The notes under the pieces are model-generated. The model was not told the origin of the DNA. It saw only the letters and a list, made by a program, of their open reading frames with translations, and did not search any database. From contig JAFPCE010000226.1 in assembly GCA_017390245.1 (NCBI GenBank), positions 1 through 5,797 of the forward strand: a stretch of 5,797 nucleotides of DNA, read 5' to 3'. Of this stretch, positions 1 through 5,149 are shown piece by piece. This DNA comes from Selenomonadaceae bacterium. GTDB taxonomy: Bacteria > Bacillota > Negativicutes > Selenomonadales > Selenomonadaceae. How positions within the stretch are numbered: the first letter of the stretch is position 1; every line of letters begins with the position of its first letter. A program made the translations under genes and the position numbers.

Positions 1-1375
1 TGAGGCGTTTGAGGATTTTGCTGAGCTGCTGCTTTGGTGCGCTGATGTAGACTTTTTCGGTGAGCTTCAGCCACATCATCCATGGCTGGAGCCCGTATTT
101 CCGCAGCAGCTGGGTGAGATGGTTAACGAAGCCGTTATCGTAGACGTCAACATAGGAGATGTTGACGCAGACAGGGCGGATTTTGACGCCCCAGTCTTTC
201 TGGCGGCTGAGGAAGCGGCAGGCCTGGTCCCAGGCAAAGTGGTTGATGTAGGTAATGAAGCCGTTTTTCTCAAAGATTGGTATGAATTTGTTAGGGTCTA
301 TGTAGCCGTGCTGTGGGTGCAGCCAGCAGATGACGATTTCGGCGGCGATGGAGTGCTTGCAGTCCAGGGTGTAAATAGGCCGGAGCATGGTGTAGAACTG
401 GCCGTTGGCCAGGGCTGTTTCCATTTCTTTGGCCATTTGCTGTTCTTCCAGCATGGTGGTCTGGAGCTCTTCGTCGTAGAAGGCATAGCGTGGTGTGAGG
501 TTGGCTTTGGCTGCTTTCATGGCCATGTGGGCCCGGTCCACCATCTGCTTTGGCTGGATGTAGATGTTTTCTACAGTGTAGATGCCAGCATAGAAGGTGA
601 TACTGCGGTAGATGGACAGTGAGCGCATAAGGGTGTCGATGCCCTGCATCATAAGCTCAGTGTCCAGAATGTCTACAGGCAGGCACAGGGCGAAGCTGTC
701 TACTGCCAAGTGGCAGGCCAGGCCGTGTTTGCCTACAATGGTGAGGAAGTATGAGCCTGCTGTCTGGAGAATGGTGTCACCAGTTTCCATGTTAAAGAGC
801 TCGTTAATGAGGCGGAAGTTGGCTATGTCCAGATAAACGATGCAATAGCGGGTGTCTGGGTTGTTTTTCAGCAGCTCCTGGGTGTGCTGCAGGAAGGATT
901 TCTTGGTGTAGAGGCCAGTGAGCTGGTCTACGTCCAGGATGTTTTGCATGACAGCAATTTTCTGTTCCTGTACCTGCTGGGTGACCTTGCGCTGTTCGTT
1001 TTCCAGGCGGCCAATGACGTTTCTGACACGGCAGACTACGATGGTGTGGTTATATGGCTTGGTGAGAAAGTCGTCAGCGCCGATTTCCATGGCCTGGGCT
1101 TCACTGTGGGTGTCGCCTTTGCTGGTGGTGACGATGACTGGGATTTCGCGGTATCTAGGGCTGGATTTTATCCAGGCTAAGAGCTGCATGCCGTCCATGA
1201 CGGGCATGAGGAGATCTAAGAGGACGATGTCTACGGAGTGGTTTTTGATGAGCTCCTGGGCTTCCTGGCCGTTGGCGGCTTCTAAGATTTGGAAGTCGTC
1301 CTGGAAGAACTGAGTTAGGATGTCGCGATTGATGCTTTCGTCGTCGACGATGAGCATGGTCTGCTGGATTGGCAT
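1..1375 (-). CDS. Response regulator with receiver, degenerate GGDEF and degenerate EAL domains (C-terminus beyond window)
   Basis: The open frame runs off the left edge with 458 residues visible; the ATG at 1375 lies 6 bases after AGGAGG (1387-1382). Residues 5-122 are a CheY-like receiver with acidic pair D11/D12, phosphoacceptor D54 (LLDLLMPVMDG), T83 and K106 (FLTKP), all in place. A helical linker (about 122-147) leads to a GGDEF fold starting at DQLTGLY (150-156). There the metal-site DID reads DIA (183-185), the signature GGDEF reads AVDSF (224-228), the preceding Arg is H222, and no RxxD inhibitory site is seen. The EAL domain starts near 310: YQP reads LRP (331-333), EALxRW reads EIVICW (346-351), N405 of VNIS is kept, and ELTE reads KLTE (437-440). 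By family knowledge, cyclase activity should be absent and phosphodiesterase activity is unlikely. I infer a phosphorylation-controlled regulator or scaffold, broadly like FimX or LapD in having inactive domains. The partner kinase is not in the window. Confidence 0.93.
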   Translation of the reverse strand, partial: MPIQQTMLIVDDESINRDILTQFFQDDFQILEAANGQEAQELIKNHSVDIVLLDLLMPVMDGMQLLAWIKSSPRYREIPVIVTTSKGDTHSEAQAMEIGADDFLTKPYNHTIVVCRVRNVIGRLENEQRKVTQQVQEQKIAVMQNILDVDQLTGLYTKKSFLQHTQELLKNNPDTRYCIVYLDIANFRLINELFNMETGDTILQTAGSYFLTIVGKHGLACHLAVDSFALCLPVDILDTELMMQGIDTLMRSLSIYRSITFYAGIYTVENIYIQPKQMVDRAHMAMKAAKANLTPRYAFYDEELQTTMLEEQQMAKEMETALANGQFYTMLRPIYTLDCKHSIAAEIVICWLHPQHGYIDPNKFIPIFEKNGFITYINHFAWDQACRFLSRQKDWGVKIRPVCVNISYVDVYDNGFVNHLTQLLRKYGLQPWMMWLKLTEKVYISAPKQQLSKILKRL

Positions 1376-1415
1376 GGTGGGCCTCCTGTATATCAGAATG
1401 AATTAATGAAAGCAG

Positions 1416-1443
1416 ATAATAAGAGTAGGGATTTTGGAACTAA
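1416..1443 (-). promoter_or_regulatory. Candidate promoter for the response regulator gene
   Basis: Reading the minus strand, TATTAT (1421-1416) is a reasonable -10 box, and TTAGTT (1443-1438) lies 16 bases before it as a weak -35 box. Transcription would begin near 1409 and give a leader of about 34 bases containing the AGGAGG site. A perfect TTGACA also occurs at 1468-1463, but no good -10 box lies 16-18 bases after it. The 178-base gap to the TPR gene supports a separate promoter. This call rests on short consensus matches only. Confidence 0.27.
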
Positions 1444-1542
1444 GCTCTGACTGCGCTTTGCTTGTCAATCGCTAAGTACCAAGGCTCTCCAGGGTCTGGC
1501 TTAGGGTATATGGCTGCTGCTCTTCGTAGTGCATCGGCTTAG
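1440..1542. repeat. Cluster of GCTTAG/CTAAGC words with small inverted repeats in the intergenic gap
   Basis: Between the TPR gene and the response regulator, the word GCTTAG or its complement appears at 1440-1445 (CTAAGC), 1499-1504 and 1537-1542, with the related GCTAAG at 1471-1476. CTAAG (1472-1476) and CTTAG (1500-1504) can pair as a stem that encloses a CCAG/CTGG hairpin (1489-1492 with 1496-1499). No U-tract follows on either strand, so this is not a typical intrinsic terminator. It could be an extragenic repeat element, a leader structure, or chance. The rest of the gap shows nothing else beyond the promoter candidate. Confidence 0.3.
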
Positions 1543-1553
1543 CACACACTTAT

Positions 1554-2714
1554 TTAATCGTTGACCCTGTCAAGGGTGGCGAGGCGGGTTTGGGCGTGCT
1601 GGACGCGGTCGTAGTCGTTGTAGGCTGCGTGGCGGAGAAAGTTTTGCCACGCAGTAATGGCGGCCTGGATATTGTCTGGTGGTATGGCCTGGGTGTTACC
1701 TGGGTCGTCGGCCTGGGGGTCGTAGATGGTGGCGAGGTTGTAGTAGGCGTCGGCGCAGTTTTTGTCGGCGGCTATGGCCTGCTGGTAGAGATTGATGGCT
1801 TCTTTTGTTTTGTTTTGCTGCTGATAGACGTAGCCTTTGCCGTTAAGGGCTTCAGCTTGCTGTGGATTGATGGCCAGGCACTGGTCGAAGAGTTGAAGAG
1901 CTTTGTCATAGTTTTTCTGCTCGCTGTAGATGACGCCGCTGTTGGCCAGGGCTGTTTCGTTGTCTGGTTCTATGCTGAGGATTTTGTCATAGTCTGCCAG
2001 GGCTGCTTTAGCGTCCTTCTGCTGGGCAGATAGGAAGGCTCTGGTGCTGAGATATGGCACGTAGTCTGGCATGAGGCTGAGGGCCTGATTGATGTCGGCC
2101 TGGGCTCTTTCGTAGTCATTTTTCCGCATGAAGAGCAGCGCCCGCTGGTAGTAGCTGTCTGGAAAGTCTGGCTTATATAAAATGGCCTGGGTGAAGTCGG
2201 CAATGGCTTCGTCCTTTATCTGGATATTGGCATAAAGCAGGCCCCGGCGATAGTAGTAGGTGCTGTTGCCTGAGTCTATTTCTATGGCTTTCTGGAAGTC
2301 TTTCATGGCTTCTGGTATCTGCTGGAGCTGGCCGTAGGCTAATGCTCTGAGACCGTAAGCCTGGGCATTGTTGGGCATGAGTTCAATGGCTTTGGAGAAG
2401 TCTGCTACAGCTGCTTCGTAGTCTCCCAGGTTCAGCTGGATAGTGCCACGCTGGCCGTACAGGGCAACTCTGTCTGGCTCAATGGCAACGGCTTTGTTGA
2501 GAGCTTCCAGGGCACTGGTATAATCGTGGTTTTGCATAAAGGCGATGCTTTGCTGGAAAAGTTCTTTGGCAGAAGCTGCTTCGGTATTTACTGCGGTTGT
2601 GCCTGTTTCTGCAGCGGCAGCTAGGCCAGGAGCAGTGGCGAAAAATGCAGCAGCCAGCCCTGCTATGAGAATTTTTCTGGCAGGAAAATTTTTATGAAAA
2701 TATTTGTATAGCAT
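1554..2714 (-). CDS. Exported tetratricopeptide-repeat protein
   Basis: This 386-residue protein has a Sec signal peptide: basic residues K4, K8, R13 and K14, a hydrophobic core from I15 to about A28, and AAAA before E36, so cleavage is likely near A33-A35. No lipobox Cys is present. From about residue 48 the chain is a run of 34-residue TPR units starting near 48, 82, 116, 150, 184, 218, 252 and 286. Each has the helix-turn-helix pattern with a conserved Ala at the second helix, and most end in Pro-Asp or Pro-Asn. A ninth, looser unit (320 to the C-terminus) has a proline/acid-rich insertion around 332-347. The ATG at 2714 follows AAGGGA (2728-2723) with 8 bases between. TPR arrays bind proteins, so I infer a periplasmic or cell-envelope scaffold; no enzymatic domain is seen and no partner is identifiable from the neighbours. 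Repeat number and export signal are clear; the function is unknown. Confidence 0.93.
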   Translation of the reverse strand: MLYKYFHKNFPARKILIAGLAAAFFATAPGLAAAAETGTTAVNTEAASAKELFQQSIAFMQNHDYTSALEALNKAVAIEPDRVALYGQRGTIQLNLGDYEAAVADFSKAIELMPNNAQAYGLRALAYGQLQQIPEAMKDFQKAIEIDSGNSTYYYRRGLLYANIQIKDEAIADFTQAILYKPDFPDSYYQRALLFMRKNDYERAQADINQALSLMPDYVPYLSTRAFLSAQQKDAKAALADYDKILSIEPDNETALANSGVIYSEQKNYDKALQLFDQCLAINPQQAEALNGKGYVYQQQNKTKEAINLYQQAIAADKNCADAYYNLATIYDPQADDPGNTQAIPPDNIQAAITAWQNFLRHAAYNDYDRVQHAQTRLATLDRVND

Positions 2715-2746
2715 GTTATCAATCCCTTGTAGTGAAATTTGTTTTA

Positions 2747-2757
2747 ATTATATTATA
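2747..2757 (-). promoter_or_regulatory. Candidate -10 region for the TPR gene
   Basis: On the minus strand the run TATAATATAAT contains two overlapping perfect TATAAT boxes (2757-2752 and 2752-2747). Transcription would start around 2740, leaving a leader of roughly 26 bases that holds the AAGGGA ribosome site. The -35 region is weak: GGAATT (2780-2775) lies 17 bases before the first box and TTCTCT (2775-2770) 17 bases before the second. The spacer is AT-rich, so TATAAT-like words are expected by chance more often here. Confidence 0.4.
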
Positions 2758-2761
2758 TTCT

Positions 2762-2772
2762 GCATAATGAGA
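2762..2772. repeat. Direct repeat copy 1 (GCATAATGAGA)
   Basis: This 11-base word recurs exactly at 2838-2848, 76 bases further on and in the same orientation. This copy lies just upstream of the TATAAT boxes of the leftward TPR gene, in the expected -10/-35 spacer. It could be a regulator binding site; no regulator is identified. Confidence 0.45.
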
Positions 2773-2795
2773 GAAATTCCCTGCAATTTTCTTTG

Positions 2796-2824
2796 TTTTT
2801 AAAACATAACTTTCTAATTATGAT
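2796..2824 (+). promoter_or_regulatory. Candidate promoter for the fic gene
   Basis: TATGAT (2819-2824) could be the -10 box, with TTTTTA (2796-2801) 17 bases upstream as a poor -35; TAAAAT (2824-2829) is an alternative -10. Transcription would begin near 2831. The -35 part overlaps the small palindrome GTTTT-T-AAAAC (2795-2805). The surrounding sequence is strongly AT-rich, so the match is weak evidence. Confidence 0.25.
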
Positions 2825-2837
2825 AAAATATAAGTAA

Positions 2838-2848
2838 GCATAATGAGA
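2838..2848. repeat. Direct repeat copy 2 (GCATAATGAGA)
   Basis: This is the second exact copy of the 11-base word at 2762-2772. It sits about 10 bases before the fic ribosome site and just after the predicted transcription start, a position from which a bound protein could block expression. The role is inferred. Confidence 0.45.
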
Positions 2849-2857
2849 TGATTTATG

Positions 2858-2865
2858 AGGGGAGG
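2858..2865 (+). promoter_or_regulatory. Ribosome binding site that decides the fic start
   Basis: AGGGGAGG is the only strong Shine-Dalgarno match near the gene start. It lies 7 bases before the GTG at 2873, an ideal distance. The upstream in-frame ATG at 2855 sits immediately before this site and has no good ribosome site of its own (only a weak GAGATG), so the GTG is the more likely start. Confidence 0.7.
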
Positions 2866-2872
2866 CGTGCTT

Positions 2873-3751
2873 GTGGCTGATGTGAAGGAAAACGCAAAGG
2901 TTTGGCAGCATGAACTGAATGAATATATCCGCCAAGGGGAGCCAGAGGCCCAGGAGAAAAGCCGCGCCTGGCAGACCGCTATTGGTTTGCAGGCTGTGGA
3001 TGGGCTGCAGACCTCGGAATATCTGCTGGATACAGCTAAGGAACATATTGAGGGGCGTATCACCATCAATGAGGCTGACCAGCGGATAAAGAGCTATTAT
3101 GAGCAGAAGGACGTCAGAAAAAGTATTGAAAACAGCACTCTGGGAGAGTACCGAGAGGCAGATATTGTATCAGTGCGCATTGCTGAGCTTTTAGGTGAAA
3201 AGGCCTTTCAATTTTCACCCGTAGAGCTGAAAAATATTCATAAGCATTTATTTGCCGGAGTATTTGCTCATGCTGGCCAATACCGTGACTATAATATAAC
3301 GAAAAAAGAATGGGTGCTAAGTGGCGATACGGTGATATATGCATCAGCCACAAGTCTGGAGGATACTCTGGCCTATGATTTCCAGCAGGAAAAGGAGTTT
3401 TCCTATGCCAAGGTGGCAAAAGCAGATGATGCCCAAAAGCAGCTGGTAAAGCACATAGCAAAATTTACTGCTGGTATATGGCAGATTCATCCCTTCTGTG
3501 AGGGGAATACCAGAACCACAGCGGTGTTTATCATAAAATATCTGAGAACCTTTGGCTTTAAGGTAAATAACGATGTCTTTGCCCAGCACTCCTGGTATTT
3601 CCGCAACGCACTGGTACGGGCCAATTATACAAACTGGGAGAAAAATATCCATGAAACCACAAAATATTTGGAAAAGTTCTTTGCAAATCTGCTGCTAGGG
3701 GAACAACATGAGCTGAAAAATAGATACTTGCACGTGGAATATAAAAAATAA
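2873..3751 (+). CDS. Fic-family protein with N-terminal VbhA-like antitoxin region
   Basis: From the GTG start the protein has 292 residues. Residues about 28-80 resemble a VbhA-type antitoxin module (GLQAVDGLQTSEYLL, then IEGRITINEA). The Fido fold follows: LFAGVFAHAGQYR near 126-138, a flap strand GDTVIYASAT (151-160), and the active-site loop HPFCEGNTR at 206-214. Catalytic H206, acidic E210 and N212 are present. The Gly after Asn is T213, and the second Arg of HxFxxGNGRxxR is A217. Fic enzymes usually transfer AMP from ATP to a protein Ser, Thr or Tyr; VbhT/FicT relatives modify gyrase and topoisomerase IV. I infer a cytoplasmic toxin-like transferase held by its fused front domain. The inhibitory S/TxxxE(G/N) motif is not clear: the aligned site reads LQAVDG (39-44), and T263-x3-E267 in the C-terminal helix is an alternative. 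No separate antitoxin gene is adjacent. Its flanks are AT-rich, which may point to acquisition by transfer, but this is weak. Confidence 0.9.
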   Translation: MADVKENAKVWQHELNEYIRQGEPEAQEKSRAWQTAIGLQAVDGLQTSEYLLDTAKEHIEGRITINEADQRIKSYYEQKDVRKSIENSTLGEYREADIVSVRIAELLGEKAFQFSPVELKNIHKHLFAGVFAHAGQYRDYNITKKEWVLSGDTVIYASATSLEDTLAYDFQQEKEFSYAKVAKADDAQKQLVKHIAKFTAGIWQIHPFCEGNTRTTAVFIIKYLRTFGFKVNNDVFAQHSWYFRNALVRANYTNWEKNIHETTKYLEKFFANLLLGEQHELKNRYLHVEYKK

Positions 3752-3830
3752 TAATGGTAATATCCCTAATGATAAGTATGGACATGAAATGGGAAAAGTA
3801 ATAAAATAATAGATAGCAAGAATGATTTGT

Positions 3831-3861
3831 TTGTTTAATCTGGCTGTTTTTATGGGATACT
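3831..3861 (+). promoter_or_regulatory. Candidate promoter for the sucCD operon
   Basis: GATACT (3856-3861), preceded by an extended TG (3853-3854), could be a -10 box, with TTGTTT (3831-3836) 19 bases upstream as a -35. Transcription would begin near 3868, leaving a leader of about 60 bases before the sucC ATG. The spacing is longer than ideal. The 175-base gap between fic and sucC and the absence of a clear intrinsic terminator leave some read-through from fic possible. Confidence 0.33.
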
Positions 3862-3871
3862 GGATTGGCAT

Positions 3872-3889
3872 GCAAACATACGGGTTTGC
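3872..3889. repeat. 18-base interrupted palindrome upstream of sucC
   Basis: GCAAAC (3872-3877) and GTTTGC (3884-3889) are perfect complements separated by ATACGG. A second overlapping palindrome, TGCCC-A-GGGCA, occupies 3887-3897. They lie 30-55 bases before the sucC ATG and just after the predicted transcription start, so they could form an operator or a leader hairpin. There is no U-tract, so it is not a terminator. It does not match the cre consensus well. Confidence 0.5.
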
Positions 3890-3926
3890 CCAGGGCAGGC
3901 CTTGTAATTTTTAGGAGGGCAGATAT

Positions 3927-5129
3927 ATGAATATTCATGAGTATCAGAGTAAGCAGGTACTGAAGACCTTCGGTGTAAAGGTTCCTAACGGCATTCCGGC
4001 TTTTACTGTTGAGGAGGCTGTGGAGGCTGCAAAGAAGCTGAATTCCAAGGTTACTGTTGTTAAGGCACAGATTCATGCTGGCGGCCGCGGCAAGGCTGGC
4101 GGTGTTAAGATTGCCAAGACTCTTGATGAGGTTAAGGCTTATGCTACCGAGCTTCTGGGCAAGGTGCTGGTTACCAAGCAGACTGGTCCTGAGGGCAAGA
4201 AGGTTGGCCGTCTCTTAATCGAAGAGGGCTCTAATATTGCCAAGGAGTACTATCTGAGCTTTGTTAATGACCGTTCTACTGCTAAGGTTGTTATGATTGG
4301 TTCTGAGGAAGGCGGCATGGAAATCGAGAAGGTTGCTGCTGAGACTCCTGAGAAGATTTTCAAGGAATACATTGATATTTCTGTTGGCTTAAGACCTTTC
4401 CAGGCATCACGCATGGCTTACAAGATGAACTTTAAGCCTGAGGCTGTCCGCAAGGCTGCTGATATGATGATGAAGCTGTATGACGCATTTATTGGCAAGG
4501 ACTGCAGCCAGGTTGAAATCAACCCATTGGTTGTAACTGCTGAGGATGATGTTATCTGCCTGGATGCTAAGTTGAACTTTGATGACAGCGGTCTGTTCCG
4601 TCATCCTGACATCGTGGAGCTCCGTGATAAGTCCGAGGAGGATCCAAAGGAGCTGTGGGCTGCTGAGGATGGCCTGAACTATGTCAACCTGGGCGGCGAC
4701 GTTGCCTGCATGGTTAACGGTGCTGGTCTGGCCATGGCTACTGTAGATATTTTGAAGTATTATGGCGGTGATCCTGCAAACTTCCTGGATGTTGGCGGCA
4801 GCTCTACTCCAGAGAAGATTGCTACTGCTTTTGAAATCATGCTGGACGGCGGCCAGGCAAAGGGTATTTTCGTTAATATCTTTGGTGGCATCAACCGCTG
4901 CGATGTAATTGCTGAGGGCATTCAGAAGGCTGCCCAGATTATTGCTGAGAAGACTGGCAATGATGGCATTCCTGTTCCTGTAGTAGTTCGCCTTGAGGGT
5001 ACTAATGTTGAACAGGGCCGCAAGATTCTCACCGATAACCCTGTAAAGAACGTTATCATGGCTCCAACCATGGAGGGCGGTGCAGAGCAGATTGTGGCTC
5101 TGGTTAAAGAGGCTGAAAAGAACGCTTAA
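3927..5129 (+). CDS. sucC: Succinyl-CoA synthetase (ADP-forming), beta subunit
   Basis: The 400-residue product is an ATP-grasp protein that pairs with SucD to interconvert succinate, CoA and ATP with succinyl-CoA, ADP and phosphate in the cytoplasm. It begins MNIHEYQSKQ, the family start, and aligns with E. coli SucC (388 residues) without gaps through most of its length, from memory of that sequence. The nucleotide site shows K46, G53-R54-G55, E99 and E107; the metal ligands are N199 and D213; E197 near the phosphohistidine site is kept; the C-terminal ligase part has CMVNGAG (261-267) and VNIFGGI (316-322). Extra length lies mainly around 341-350 (EKTGNDGIPV). The LDGNIG loop of E. coli reads LGGDVA (255-260), and GGIVR reads GGINR. 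The ATG follows AGGAGG (3913-3918) with 8 bases between. sucD starts 20 bases after the stop, so the two form an operon. Succinate is the expected substrate; a related dicarboxylate such as malate cannot be fully excluded. Confidence 0.97.
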   Translation: MNIHEYQSKQVLKTFGVKVPNGIPAFTVEEAVEAAKKLNSKVTVVKAQIHAGGRGKAGGVKIAKTLDEVKAYATELLGKVLVTKQTGPEGKKVGRLLIEEGSNIAKEYYLSFVNDRSTAKVVMIGSEEGGMEIEKVAAETPEKIFKEYIDISVGLRPFQASRMAYKMNFKPEAVRKAADMMMKLYDAFIGKDCSQVEINPLVVTAEDDVICLDAKLNFDDSGLFRHPDIVELRDKSEEDPKELWAAEDGLNYVNLGGDVACMVNGAGLAMATVDILKYYGGDPANFLDVGGSSTPEKIATAFEIMLDGGQAKGIFVNIFGGINRCDVIAEGIQKAAQIIAEKTGNDGIPVPVVVRLEGTNVEQGRKILTDNPVKNVIMAPTMEGGAEQIVALVKEAEKNA

Positions 5130-5149
5130 GAATAGGGAGGATTGCAAAA

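Noticed and set aside
119..622. 167-codon plus-strand open frame opposite the response regulator
   Set aside because: It is antisense to the GGDEF/EAL coding frame, whose family motifs are clear; the predicted protein has no recognisable features.
1590..2033. 147-codon plus-strand open frame opposite the TPR gene
   Set aside because: Its Val/Gly-rich low-complexity product is the mirror of TPR codons; there is no independent support.
1554..3751. TPR protein plus Fic protein as a new two-gene toxin or defence system
   Set aside because: The genes are divergent, and the TPR protein carries an export signal while Fic has none and would act in the cytoplasm. Only the shared 11-base repeat links them, which is too little to claim a system.
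3752..3850. Intrinsic terminator after fic
   Set aside because: The T-rich stretches (for example near 3846-3851) are not preceded by a GC-rich stem; no hairpin of useful length was found.
3866..3884. Sigma-54 type promoter starting at TGGCAT before sucC
   Set aside because: TGGCA at 3866-3870 is not followed by a TTGC element at the required spacing.
3558..4076. 172-codon minus-strand open frame spanning the fic end, spacer and sucC start
   Set aside because: It overlaps two real genes on the other strand and has no ribosome site or domain.
4407..5147. 246-codon open frame on the minus strand inside sucC
   Set aside because: It lies wholly antisense to a convincing sucC gene, has no ribosome site or recognisable domain, and is explained by the codon bias of sucC.
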